Assembly (NCBI GenBank): GCA_021234155.1
Contig: JAJEKV010000067.1
Span: 3,463,279 to 3,527,278 of the forward strand
Length of the DNA stretch: 64,000 nt
Direction of reading: 5' to 3'
Origin: Isoetes taiwanensis
Lineage: Eukaryota; Streptophyta; Lycopodiopsida; Isoetales; Isoetaceae
In this document: positions 45,678 through 57,225 of the stretch, one piece after another
How positions within the stretch are numbered: the first letter of the stretch is position 1
Layout: every line of letters starts with the position of its first letter
Notes under the pieces: generated by a model
Told to the model about the DNA's origin: nothing
Database searches by the model: none
Seen by the model: the letters and a program-made list of their open reading frames with translations, nothing else
Translations under genes and position numbers: made by a program

Positions 45678-47870
45678 TGTAACGGACCTAGGAGTTTGAG
45701 GTATATTGTGGAATTATTTTATTAAAGGATGCAAAGGAATAATAATTGAAATATTATGCATGCAGAGTATATATATCGTATATGTAGAGATTATACGGAT
45801 AAATATACTAGTGAATAATAATAAATATAAGTACAGAGAAAAGCATTTGGAAAAAGATTGATTGCAGAGGGATTGCTGAAGGAATCGAATTGCGTGCAGA
45901 GCTTTGGGAGCGTGTTGGAGCGCAGAAGAAGCAAGCGGGATTCCAGGTGGGGATCAAGCCTTACACCTGGGGTTTTCTAGCGTAGAAAATTGTGTTGATA
46001 CAGTAGGATTGTTCTGGAACTTGGCATGGATTTAGAGTAATGGTAAGTGCGTGGATATGAATTAACTTGCATGATTATATATGTAAGTATTTTATGATTG
46101 CATATAAAAAGCTTGCAAAAGCATCATAGATCTAATGATTTTAGGGAGCTGATCATTTAAATCATGCCAGAAGTGATTGGAATAGCTCAGAGTAGAACCT
46201 GAGAGATGGATTAAGATAAAAGTATGGCAGAAATCAGATAAGATTGTAAAAGTTTCTCTTGCATGCTGCTGTTGCATAACATGATCTTACGAACTATAAT
46301 GATCAGAAATCATGAAAAGCTACTTGTAATGGATTGATTTGGGCATCTAACTGGCTGAAATATGTAGAGAAGGCAGAATTAAGAGGTATTCTAGCCAACA
46401 CGGCAATATTTCCTTTGCATGATGCCGGCGGGACGACATGATCATATCATTCCCAGCTAGATCTTAATCCAATCTTCCATTTCGGCCTCCCTAAGGCTCA
46501 AATCGGTCCATTCCAGGGCGATTCACATGCTTTTGTAGCATCCCAGATCAACAAGATCATGCCGTCCCGCCGGCATCATGCAAAGGAAATATTGCCGTGT
46601 TGGCTAGAATACCTCTTAATTCTGCCTTCTCTACATATTTCAGCCAGTTAGATGCCCAAATCAATCCATTACAAGTAGCTTTTCATGATTTCTGATCATT
46701 ATAGTTCGTAAGATCGTTATGCAACAGCAGCATGCAAGAGAAACTTTTACAATCTTATCTGATTTCTGCCATACTTTTATCTTAATCCATCTCTCAGGTT
46801 CTACTTTGAGCTATTCCAATCACTTCTGGCATGATTTAAATGATCAGCTCCCTAAAATCATTAGATCAGGGTTGCCCTTAAAGCAGTATTTCCATAGGCA
46901 TAGTTTAGAAGGTCAGGCGAATTATAAATTTCCCAGAGTAGTTATGCTGGCGATTAATTTTTTCGACTTTAGTTGATCCATAGAAACTCAGGCGAATGTT
47001 GCCAATATTATTATGGCAATTGAAACAAATAAATTACATTTCAATTTATCTACAACATAAAAGGGATTTGATATCCTAAATAAACCTACTATGTTTAGCT
47101 CAAATTGAGTAGCTCTTAACATATTTTTGAGTATCCTTGGAGCTAGCAAAGAATTACTTGATTTGTAAGGATGTAGGGGCGAACCTATGATCGCAAACAC
47201 TTAGATCCATAGAAATGGAGGCGAAACTCCAGATCTAAACTTAAGAATGCATGGCTAATTTAAGAAAGGTAGGAGGATGAAATGTCAAAAATTTGGCGAA
47301 AGAAATACAAAATGTTTTCAATAGTAGCCTACTCAGCTTTAGTATTTCATTTTTAAAAATATTCAAAATATAGCCATTTGGCTATAAATAGCCCCTTAAG
47401 GGCAACCCTGCATTAGATCTATGATGCTTTTGCAAGCTTTTTATATGCAATCATAAAATACTTACATATACAATCATGCAAGTTAATTCATATCCACGCA
47501 CTTACCATTACTCTAAATCCATGCCAAGTTCCAGAACAATCCTACTGTATCAACACAATTTTCTACGCTAGAAAACCCCAGGTGTAAGGCTTGATCCCCA
47601 CCTGGAATCCCGCTTGCTTCTTCTGCGCTCCAACACGCTCCCAAAGCTCTGCACGCAATTCGATTCCTTCAGCAATCCCTCTGCAATCAATCTTTTTCCA
47701 AATGCTTTTCTCTGTACTTATATTTATTATTAATCACTAGTATATTTATCCGTATAATCTCTACATATACGATATATATACTCTGCATGCATAATATTTC
47801 AATTATTATTCCTTTGCATCCTTTAATAAAATAATTCCACAATATACCTCAAACTCCTAGGTCCGTTACA
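45678..47870. repeat. Large inverted repeat, arms of about 765 bp
   Basis: The left arm 45678-46443 starts TGTAACGGACCTAGGAG. The right arm is its reverse complement, about 46555-47870, once the 544-bp element and its 8-bp duplication are subtracted. The spacer 46444-46554 is a shortened copy of 45468-45600 (CATTTCGGCCTCCCTAAGGC, CATTCCAGGGCGATTCACAT). The arms are near identical, so the event is young relative to the host gene's decay, or the arms have been kept alike by conversion. Confidence 0.85.
46867..47410. mobile_element. hAT-like non-autonomous element (544 bp) with 8-bp target duplication
   Basis: Ends CAGGGTTGCCCTTAA and TTAAGGGCAACCCTG are exact inverted repeats of 15 bp. CATTAGAT flanks both sides (46859-46866 and 47411-47418). 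The other arm of the large inverted repeat carries a single CATTAGAT (as ATCTAATG near 46131-46138), i.e. the empty site. CAGGG ends with an 8-bp duplication are diagnostic of the hAT superfamily. No transposase inside. Confidence 0.9.
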
Positions 47871-48317
47871 GTAAAGCACTAATATGGATAACTGGAATGG
47901 GAAAGACATCATTTTATCAATATTGGGAAAAGTATCAAGCAGGGGCACAGATTGCAGCGTGTCATGGTAATACAGGTTCTTTGAAGACACGTGATAACAC
48001 ACTAATGGCAATCTCTGTGTTTGAGAATTTTGTGAGATATATGTCTCAGTCCATGCCACACAAAAGTAAAATAAATAAATATGGTGTGAGAGAGGTAATG
48101 CGAGTATTACCTCATCAATATATACAGAAAGAATGTCTTATTGAAGTGAATTCTGTACTTGAGAGTATAGAAGGTCATCCTCTTTCTCAAAGTTGCGTTA
48201 GTAGACTATGGTCAAAGCATTTCCGTGATGTCGTAGTGGCACAGAGCATGCCATTCTCTAAATGCAATGTTTGTATTGAGTTACGAGATGCATTAACCTC
48301 TACAATTATAGTCGTCC

Positions 48318-48638
48318 GGGTAAAAGCATGTTAGGGTGTACCACTTTTGGAACCTGCAAAAGTACATACACTAGGTACTTCAGAACTGGGTACTTTCTCA
48401 TTTTTCTTTTCATTAAAACTAGTACAAAAGTCCAAAATAAAAGTCAAGGACATGTTAATTTTTAAAGTTAAGATAAATATAATGCTATCTAAGCCCAAAA
48501 TATATATAAAAGTTCTAAAATGTACCTTTTATTGACATATTACACAGGTACCCAGTACCCAGTCCTGGGTACCTTTTTAGGTACTTTTTTAGTCACTAAA
48601 TAATATTTTTTAAGGGACACCCTAACATGCTTTCACCC
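48318..48638. mobile_element. 321-bp terminal-inverted-repeat element inside the DUF7869-type gene
   Basis: Ends GGGTAAAAGCATGTTAGGGT and ACCCTAACATGCTTTCACCC pair with one mismatch in the first 20. GTCC flanks both sides (48314-48317, 48639-48642), a candidate 4-bp target duplication. The interior contains GTACTT/AAGTAC repeats and no ORF. Removing it joins the coding blocks on either side. Confidence 0.75.
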
Positions 48639-50831
48639 GTCCATGCAGCCTGACAAGTATCTATGCATCATACACGAAAAGATGGACCAACATAAAACAT
48701 TTCTTCCTAGACTAGATCCAGTGCCCAAAAGTTGCGGGAATGCACATCAGTTGAAGGTGTCATTAGCAGGGATGTTAACTCATGGTCATGGTGCTGGAAC
48801 ATATGGTTATTTTACATTGGAGCTTTGGGAAGATGGCCCTAACTTCCATGTCGGCACTATCTTCAAATGCCTAAGAAATATTGAACGTGGAATTGATAGC
48901 ACTTCCATTATAAATCTTTGTCAAGTGACTTGCTTGTCGCTTTGCTTGGTTAAGATGCATTTGAGGCCCACAAGCAAGAGATTGCTTCTAGATCTTCACA
49001 TGCCACAGAGAAGACATGGATAGCCCAACCACTGCAGCCAAAGAAGTTACCACCGGAGTTGTACCTCCAACTAGACAATTGCTTCAAGGAGAACAAGAAT
49101 AGATGGGTATTTCAAGCTTGTTCATACCTAACAGCAATGGGAGTGTTTCAATGTGTGAAGGTGGGCTTCATGATGGTGGGACATACACATGATGACATTG
49201 ATGCATTTTTTGGCAACTTTTCAAGTCGGTTGAGGAGGGAATCAGACATGACTTTGCCAGAATTGATGGACATATTTGAGAATACTATATCGCCTGTTAG
49301 TGTGTATCAGGTTATATTATATGCATCTTATATTCATGAGAAGCAGTGGCAGTGAATATATTTTTACTACAAGAACAACCTATGAGAAGCAGTGGCAGTG
49401 GGTTGTAATGGTCTTACAGGTTGAAGATTCGTATACAACTGAGTGCTTTATGCATATAAGTGCTTTATGTGCTTTATGCATATAAGTGCTTTATGTGCTT
49501 TATGTGCTTGATGAAAACGCTATATTCCTTTTGTTGGCATGTGGGATATAAGCTGTAGATGAGGTTTCTATTCTGAGTCACTGAGATCTAGCCGTAACCG
49601 TCGTGCAAGATATACATAGGAATGGGGTGCCGGATTTGATGTGTGCGGAGCTCTCGATGATGATGATCTATAGTTTGAGCTTAGGAAGTACTCATTGCTT
49701 AGAGTAAAAGTGATGAAATGATTTTGAGCATATCAAGGAATGAATGACCATAACTTGGCTTTCTTGATACTAGATGCTTTTGTACTTGAAGATGTTTTAT
49801 TGATTTAATATTGCTAGATTGAAAGTACAAGTAAATCATTGTGTTGAACTTACATCCTTGCAAGGAATTGTTTTTTTTATTAATCCAACATCGCCTTCGC
49901 CAATTGCATTCTTAATAGATGAAGTACCTGATTGGAACTACTACAATTCAAGTTTTCTATGAGGGTCCATGGCATTCCAATCATGCAATATAAATTTCGA
50001 CCGTCAGATATGTCATGGGAACCAATTCATGGTATAGAAATGTGGAAGAAAGATGAACAAGGCCGACCTATTCTTCCTCCAGGTCAACCAAAGCCTACGG
50101 CATCATTTGAGTCAGTGAAAGATGCCATGCAATTGCAAAAAGGTATACAATCATATATTGCACATTGGAAACATATGAAAGAGCGGGATAACGTGTCTGA
50201 AATGAAAAGAAGATCATTGCATAACTTGATTGAATATTGGGAGAATATAGCTCGTAAACTCACAAAGACTTCAAGTGAGGTTTTTGTTTTGACAGATGGT
50301 TTTCTACCATCGAGTAGGTGGAAAGATTCCTTACACCCTCAAATTGGAGGTCCAAGTGGGAGACTACTAAACAATGAAAATTGGTATGCTGGAACTAAAA
50401 GTGCACGACCAAGATGGCATGGTCTACCAGAGTGGACACCTTTTGATGATATACACAAAGGTTGATTTGTTCTTGTTAGGCCTGACCAAGACATCTACCC
50501 AGTTTGGCTAGGACAAGCACTAACTGACCTATGTACTAATGTGGATAGCAATGAACGCCCATGGTTCATGATTCAGTACTGGGCACCAGTGAGCAGGAAG
50601 AAAAGTTTAGATGATAAGGAACTGTATAAGGATTGTTGGAACAAGAGATGGCGCATGAATCCCTCTGATGCACCGAGAAGGGAGCTAGTAGATTGTGTGA
50701 TATGGTCTTATCCAAACCCACAAGATCGTAACATTTCAAACAAAAGGGATATAAGGCCGATTACACATAAGATACCTAAGAAAGATATGCAGAAGGCTCT
50801 ATGCAACTTGAACATGCATGGCACATCATAA

Positions 50832-51077
50832 GATATCAAACAATCATATTGTACTTCTCATGTGTAATGAATAGCTTCATGTTATCAAGTTAAGTAAAAT
50901 GTGTGATCATTGTAGGCTCTTGCACACTAATGCAATGATGTTAGCTATCATGTTACTTCACATGTACTATATACCTTCTTGTTGGTCAAATTGACAGATA
51001 TGTTAATGTGATATGTAGGAGTGTTTGTTTTCCCAAATTGATGGATGAGTCACATTTTAATGAAATTGAGATTTGAC
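50832..51077. other. 3' flank of the transposon gene; nothing recognised
   Basis: AT-rich, no coding signal. Confidence 0.35.
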
Positions 51078-51780
51078 CAGAAACACCTCTGTATATGAGT
51101 TTTTTGAAAGGGATATTCGACCCCAAAATTAGCCCAAATAGTGGCACAAAAAAAACCCCCTAACTCATACGTATACGTGTTTAAATGGGTCAAAGAACCC
51201 TTTACGAGTCACTAAGGCAAATTGTATGGCACCCACAGTGAATCCCCTTGAACCTGTGGGGCATACCCCACAGACGAGGATTGCTATATACGATTCAAAA
51301 TGAAATATACTCATGAATATGCCCATCCAAGCTCTCGATGTCCGAAATTACCTCTTGCTTGAATATGTCCCCATTTAAATAGCAATAGATTTCTTGTTCG
51401 AATAAACATGACAAGACAAAACGTGTGAGGTGATAAGGCAGAGAACCTGTGGGGCATACCCCACAGACCAGGATTTGCCATGTGGGTGCATAAGGTGACC
51501 AGAAACACCCATGTATATGAGTTTTTTGAAAGGGAAATTCAACTCCTTACATACAAAATTACCCCAAATAGTGGTAAAAAAAAACCCTAACTCATACGTA
51601 TACGTGTGAAAATTGGTCAAAAAACTCTTTACAATTCACTAAGGCAAATTGTGGTGGCACCTACAATGAATCCCCTTGAACCTCCTATAGTTAAGGATTG
51701 CTAGATACGATTCAAAATTAAGTATACTGATGAATATACCCATCGAAGCTCTCAATGTCCAAAATTACCCCTTATCGGAC
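51078..51780. repeat. Direct duplication, two diverged units of about 280 bp
   Basis: Units start at about 51078 and 51500 and share GTATATGAGTTTTTTGAAAG, CTAACTCATACGTATACGTG and TCACTAAGGCAAATTGT in order. The 22-bp palindromic phrase beginning CCTGTGGGGCATACCCC occurs at 51253 and 51445, near the junctions, and may mark element ends. Confidence 0.75.
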
Positions 51781-51833
51781 TCTCTAGTGTAAAGGTGAGT
51801 CCTTATTTTTTGGTTATCACTATTGAAGGAGTA

Positions 51834-51882
51834 CTGATAATTAGTTATCAGTACTGGAGGAGTATTGATAACTAATTATCAG
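51834..51882. repeat. Hairpin with perfect 17-bp arms
   Basis: CTGATAATTAGTTATCA (51834-51850), a 15-base loop, then TGATAACTAATTATCAG (51866-51882). AT-rich arms; it may be the end of a small inverted-repeat element. Confidence 0.8.
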
Positions 51883-52447
51883 GCCTCGGCCTTACGTGCC
51901 AAATATCTGGTCTCGGACGTACAGCCTCGGTCACGCATTTTTGGTTATCGGCCTTGGCCAGACCGATAACCTTACCTTGTATGCCTATGCCCCTAAATAT
52001 AACTCGGACAAGAGATGACATAACAAAACCCATTTAAATAGCGATAAATTTCTTGTTCTAACAAACATAAACAAAACGCGTGAGGGGATAGCTAAGACAT
52101 AAATAGCCATAAATATAACACGTCAAAACGCGGGATAAACATATGCAGCGATCACAGGGGATAAACATATGTAGCGATGACATGGGTAAGTTTTTTTGCG
52201 GGGGCTGAAGCCTTGCTTACCCGCGCTAAACTCCTAAACCCCGCAGCCATTTACATGCTGCAGACCTCTTTTGTGTGGAAATTTTTCTGTCTGTTCTGCT
52301 GAATCCACCCGACGTGTTAAGCACTGCCTCAGCGGGGCACAAATTTCCGACTCAAAGCGGGATAAACATGAGCCTCGGATCTGGGCTGGTGCAAGCAACT
52401 CCGGCAATCCAGAAAAAACGCGCAAGTCCAGTGCTGCTCCAGAAAAA

Positions 52448-55246
52448 ATGGCGAAGCGGGAGTGGGCGAAGCGGCAGCATGAGTGTCTGGAGTGGGCGAA
52501 GCGGGAGTGGGCGAAGCGGGAGTTGGAGTTGGAGCGGGAGCAGGAGCGGGAGCTCGAGCAGGAGTTGGAGCGTCTGGATTGGGCGGAGCGGAGGCGGAAC
52601 GGAAGGATTGGGCTTCTGGAGTGGGTGGAGCGGGAGAGGTTGTTTTCGGAGTCGGAGTCGGAGTCCATGTCGGGTATGTAACTATGTATTCTATTTCGTG
52701 GGATGCTAGGGTTTAGGGTTTAGGGTAGACCTTCGGCATTTCTTCTCAAAACGTCGAGCCATGCGTGAAATGTTGAAAGAGATTAGCTTGGATGATCTAA
52801 AGTTTGGAGCCAAGATAGGAAAGGGAGCCTTTGGCCTGGTGACAAGAGCAGAATACAATGGTCATACAGTGGCAGCAAAGCTGATAGCTATCAGCCACTA
52901 TGAACAGGAGGCACTTAAACTGTCTCCCCATGTTTTGGACATTGTTGGCTACGCAAAAACTACAGACGAGAACATTGTGTGGCTAATCATGGAAATGGAC
53001 ACGGTTGTGTGGCTAAAGATAGAAATGGACACGGATTTTTTTTTTTTCATTTCAGGACTGTCAGGAGTTGGAGGATTATGTTTTTGCATTTCAGGACTGT
53101 CTGGAGTTGGAGGAGTTGGATTTGGACGATCCTGTGGAGTTGCTGTGTGGTATGTAACTATGTATTCTATTTCGTAGCATGCTAGTCCTATTGACATATA
53201 ACATTACATTTTAACATTTGCCATCACATTCCATGTTACGCCTCTCTAAACCGGAGTTAGCGTTATATCTGGATTTGGGCTCTTGCAATAGATACTATAT
53301 TTCCTAAGAAGCTTAAGGCTTACATTCGTTCCAGATTTGCAAAATCCAGATGGTCTTCGGCTTCGGCATTTCGTCTCAAAATGTCGAGAAGATTTGGCAC
53401 TACAATTGAATTATGAAGCCATGCGTGAAATGTTGAAAGAGATTAGCTTGGATGATCTAAAGTTTGGAGCCGAGATAGGAAAGGGAGCCTTTGGCCTGGT
53501 GACAAGAGCAGATTACAATGGTCATACAGTGGCAGCAAAGCTGATAGATGCCAGCCACTATGAACAGGAGGCACTTAAACTGTCTCCCCACCGTAATGTT
53601 TTGGACATTGTTGGCTACGCAAAAACTGCAGACGAGAACTTTGTGTGGCTAATCATGGAAATGATGGACACGGATTTCCAGAAATATATGGAAAATCATG
53701 TGTTTACGTTCGAGGATTCATTCGACAAGATGGATCAACTTGCACAGGGCATGAAGCACTTGCACGAGAATGGTGTTCTTCACAGAGACCTCAAGCCTTC
53801 TAATGTGCTGATAGATCTTGCAAAAGGGGCAGTCAAAGTTTGTGATTTTGGCAACTCAAGAAGATTTCGAGTTCGTAAGCTGAGTAGCGAGGATCAGTGG
53901 AAATTCTTAGGAGTTTCTCCGATTTTGACTCATTTTGATCGCATACAAAACGAGCGGAGTAAAAAAGAGGATGTGCATTCCTATGGAACCATTTACCTGC
54001 AATTGCTTACAGGACAAGACCCATCTGATGGGATGAAGCCAATAGAAGTCAGCGACATTCCTGCCTCGCACTTGGAATCCATTATAAATTGCCTGGATCA
54101 GGAACAATTACAACGCCTCTTGAATTTGATCAATAGATGCGTGGATCAGGACCCAGACAAGCGCCCAACTTTTGACTTCATTTGTGAAGAGCACCAGTCT
54201 ATTAAAGCTAGCTGGGTAAGCCAGAAAGTTTCTAGCGAAAAACATTCAAGTATGTATTCTCCTTTGTTTGTTAGTTGTAGTGTCACATAAGAGTGTATTT
54301 TAACATTAGCAATAAATAGCCATTGCATTCATTCATTGTAATAAACTTAGGATAGACTATTATTGGAGTGGTAGATATGCTATGCTAGGATTGGTGCCAC
54401 CATATCTAGATTAAGATATATTTATAAGCTTATTTGTATATTGATGTAGGCTATGGTGTTCGTACAGAAATGGAGTTGAAAGCAGAAAATTTGGACTTGC
54501 AAGCAGAAAAGGAGTTGAAAGTAGAAAATTTGGACTTGCAAGCAGAAAATTTGGACTTGCAAAATATTAGCTATGAGGAAGTCAAGGTTGCAAGTCAGTT
54601 AGAAGAGCGATTCTGCATAGGTGTCTACATGTGGCTAATCTTGGAAATAATGGGCATCAATTTACCGAAATACATAAAAGTGTTTTCTTTTTGGAATTTA
54701 TTTCACATGATGAAAACACTGGCACGGCACATGAAGGATTTGAATGATGTTTATTATACTACTAAGCGTGGTACAAAAGGCTATTGGGCACCGGAGATGA
54801 ATATTGAAGCAGATGAAGGAAGTTATGATGAAAAGGTTGATGTGTATTCCTATGGAGTTATTTGGTGGCAATTACTGACAAGAAAAGCACCAATTGATGG
54901 GATGAAGCAACTGCGAAAGGATGTCATTGATCCGTCTCATCTGATATTGCTTAATGAATGTTTGAGTGAAGAACAGTCTCAATGCCTCTTTAAATTGATT
55001 AATAGATGTCTGGATCAAGACCCAATGAATCGTCCATATTTTGATACCATTTGTGAAGAGCTTTGTTCCATTGAAGCTCAATCTACGTTTACGAGGACTT
55101 TTTCTTCGAAAGGCATAAGATTTGGTTTGCAAAGGATACTGAAATTCTTTGTTGGGCTTAAGGGTAACAGAAGCTTCTACAGTTGGGCTAAAAAATGGAT
55201 CGGTTGTTGGAAACTATGGAGAGGTTTCTATAGTAATTGGTTTTAG
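52448..55246 (+). CDS. Tandem kinase-pseudokinase protein, three-exon model
   Basis: Exon A (to 52673) encodes a charged coil (EWAKREWAKRELELEREQER) and ends one base into a codon at a GTATGT donor. Exon B (53335-54249) begins after TTCCAG in the matching phase and carries a protein kinase domain: IGKGAFGLVTRADY (P-loop), VAAKLI (ATP lysine), HENGVLHRDLKPSNVLIDL (catalytic loop), VCDFGNS, no clear APE, KKEDVHSYGTIYLQLLTG and CVDQDPDKRPTF. Exon C (54450-55246) follows a 200-bp intron (GTATGT..TGTAG), also in phase, with three AENLDLQ-type repeats and a pseudokinase that lacks P-loop, lysine, HRD and DFG but keeps GTKGYWAPE and KVDVYSYGVIWWQLL. It looks like a TKL-type tandem kinase. The start is uncertain: ATG 52448 is the first in frame, and the frame is open upstream to 52271. 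If spliced otherwise, B and C would be separate genes. Confidence 0.6.
52674..53185 (+). repeat. Partial duplicate of the kinase exon inside intron 1
   Basis: 52761-52985 repeats 53421-53655 (MREMLKEISLDDLKFG, IGKGAFGLVTRAEYNGH) with a missing codon pair (HRN) and then a broken repeat of MEMDT and a T9 run. 53057-53150 follows a TTTCATTTCAG acceptor and encodes an acidic helix (CQELEDYVFAFQDCLELEEL). The phrase GTATGTAACTATGTATTCTA occurs at both 52674 and 53151, so a segment including the donor was duplicated. Confidence 0.7.
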
Positions 55247-55370
55247 CAGAATATGTTGAAGCCGAAGAAGATGTTGAATCCTAGATATTCAGGGTTTTTT
55301 ATGTGCTGGAATTCTTCCAATATGATTCTTATGGAATCATGTATGTGTTGTAATAATCTACCGTGCCTTC

Positions 55371-55377
55371 AAAAAAA

Positions 55378-55408
<31 letters not shown>

Positions 55409-55410
55409 AA
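55371..55410. repeat. (AAAT)n microsatellite
   Basis: About nine AAAT units just before GGTCTAATGAATTATC. The related copy at 59397 has only AAATAAGGTCTAAT and lacks about 290 bp before it. Confidence 0.85.
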
Positions 55411-55892
55411 GGTCTAATGAATTATCAGGGAACTTAGCAACACGCACATGGTAAGTCTCTTAAGATAAACATTTCATATTCTATGATAGGGGTTGAGCAA
55501 TGTCTAAATGTCTAAATTATATGCATGCAATAAGTTACGAAATATGCTTTTGTAGATGCCCAAAGCCATGCTACAATTAATTAGTCGCGGTGGCCAAGGT
55601 TGTCACAAACATTTCTCTTTACCAAAAACCATCATTCAATTAAATTCGGATTATGTCTTAATTTTAGGATAAAATTTTCGGATTATGTCTTAATTTTAGG
55701 ATAAATTTTATGTTGTATGTATCTAGTAGCATATTTAAATTCACATATTTCACCTTGAAAGTATAAAAGCGTAATATCATATTATTTGGAGAACTAGTAA
55801 TCTTTGGTATAAATTGGGAACATGTGCAGACGATAATATAATGAAAACCAAGCCCAGCATTGCTCGACTGGCATTTGAAACCAATTCCCTTT

Positions 55893-57225
55893 TCCTTTAC
55901 TCTATGTCGCTTTTGCTTTTTTCTTTTTCGTTTTCCTCATTTTCCTACACACTTTCCCATTTCTTTTTCCCTTTTTCCCTTGCATGTTTTTTTTTTTTCC
56001 TTTTTTTTGTTATTTAAGCCCTTTTCCCCTTCTCTCTCTCTCTCTTTTTATTTTTTTTTGAAGGCAAGGTGGGGTTTATATTATTATAATAAAAAGTACA
56101 GAGTACAATGTTTCAAACTTCACAGAGGATTACTACAGGAGTAACATCAACCTCTTCATCCTCTATGAACTAAAACTTATTCAAATGAGTAACAGTTCCC
56201 TTTCCACGTTGCCTTTTTTTGTTTTCTTTTTTCTCACAAACTTTTTCCCTTTCTTTTTCATCATTTTCCCGTCCTTCCTTTTTTTCCCGTGTCCCTTCCC
56301 TTTTCATTTTTCTTTTCTCTTCCCATTTCCTTTTTTCCATGCCCCTTTCCTCACCTTTTTCATTTGCCTCTTTTCCTCCTTTCCCCATCCTCTTTCTGTT
56401 TTCCCCCCTCCATTTTTATTTTTATTTTTATTTTTATTTTTATTTTTTTTTCGTTTTTTCCATGCTCTTCTCTGTTTATTTTTTCCCTTTCCTCACCCTT
56501 GCCCTCTTTTTTCCCCCCCTTTCCTTCCGTCTCCCTTTTTCCTCGTGCCCTTTTTTCCTTCCCTTTTCTCCCTTTTTCGCCTCCCTTTTTCTTTTTCCCT
56601 TCCCTTTCTCGTGTCCCATGCTTTTTTTTGCCTTCCCCTCTCCCCACCATTTTCTCTTCTATTTTTTCCCTTCCTTTTTCTTCTTTTTCCACCATGTCTC
56701 TCTTCCCCTTTTCCCATCGCTCTTTTTTCGTTCCATTTTCTTCCCTTTCCCCTCGCCCCTTCTTTTCCCTTATTTCATGTCATTTTTTCCTTTCCTCACC
56801 CTTTCGCTCATCCTCTATTTTTCCATGCCCACTTTTCCTTCCCTTCTTTCCTTTTCCCTTCTCATTTTCCTCGTGCTTTTTTGCCCTTCACTTTTCACCT
56901 TTGCACTTGCTCTCTTTTTTTCCTTTCCACCTTTCTGCCTTCCCCTCCCTTTTTCCTCTTGGCCTTCCCCGCTTTCCCTTTTGTATTTGCCCTTTTCCAT
57001 TGTGCATTTTCCAATTTTCTTTTTTCTTTTTCTCTTTTTCTCTTTTCTCTTATTTTTATTTTATTTTTTTCCCTTTCTATTTTCCTTTTCCCTCCATTTT
57101 CCCTTTTCCCTTTGCCCTTACATGTTTTCCTTTTCCCTTTTCTTATTCCCCACTTTTCCCTTTCCCTTTTTTCTATTTTTTCCTTCCTTTTTTTTTCTTC
57201 TTTTAGTTTTACCTTTATTTTTATT
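55893..57225. repeat. Pyrimidine tract of about 1.3 kb
   Basis: Almost pure T/C on the plus strand (TTTTCCC-type units) from 55893, interrupted at about 56061-56195 by ordinary sequence, then again to 57225. Contains a (TTTTTA)n stretch at 56413-56450. Several long open frames cross it only because stops need purines. The duplicate copy at about 59955 has the same left flank (AAACCAATTCCCTTTT, CTCGCTTTTGCTTTTTTC) but no tract, so it expanded or inserted at that point. Confidence 0.9.

Larger units (their letters stand above)
43868..47870. mobile_element. 4,003-bp insertion flanked by GTAAA target duplications
   Basis: Left end TGTGACGGGCC, right end GGTCCGTTACA: imperfect terminal inverted repeats with TG..CA ends. 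GTAAA is present at 43863-43867 and 47871-47875, and removing the insert plus one GTAAA restores the host reading frame. No coding capacity recognised. The right 2.2 kb is a large inverted repeat (next entries). The TG..CA ends with a 5-bp duplication fit an LTR-retrotransposon derivative, but ordinary direct LTRs were not identified. Confidence 0.75.
43282..50831 (+). pseudogene. DUF7869-type transposon protein, decayed copy 2, split by two insertions
   Basis: Left part 43282-43867: acidic start (YIDPADSVNDEYLGDDH), basic NLS-like linker (RKPAKKQKPNGKNKSKK), then RGRPCCDL-stop-CTTKYP and GILIFQLCGNWVCSK. The reading continues exactly at 47871 as KALIWITGMGKTSFYQYWEK once the 4-kb insertion and one GTAAA are removed. 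It runs on to 48317, is broken again by a 321-bp element, and resumes at 48639 with KYLCIIHEKMDQHKTFLPRL, LYLQLDNCFKENKNRWVFQA and VGFMMVGHTHDDIDAFFGNF. The 3' part (49932-50831) includes YKFRPSDMSWEPIHG and PWFMIQYWAPVSRKKS. In-frame TGA codons (about 43695, 50463) and frame changes show decay. It is a different, diverged family member from copy 1. Confidence 0.7.

Noticed and set aside
46092-46976. Two identical 50-residue ORF starts (46277-46092 minus, 46719 plus) as a conserved small protein
   Set aside because: They are the same DNA in the two arms of the inverted repeat; identity reflects duplication, not selection on protein.
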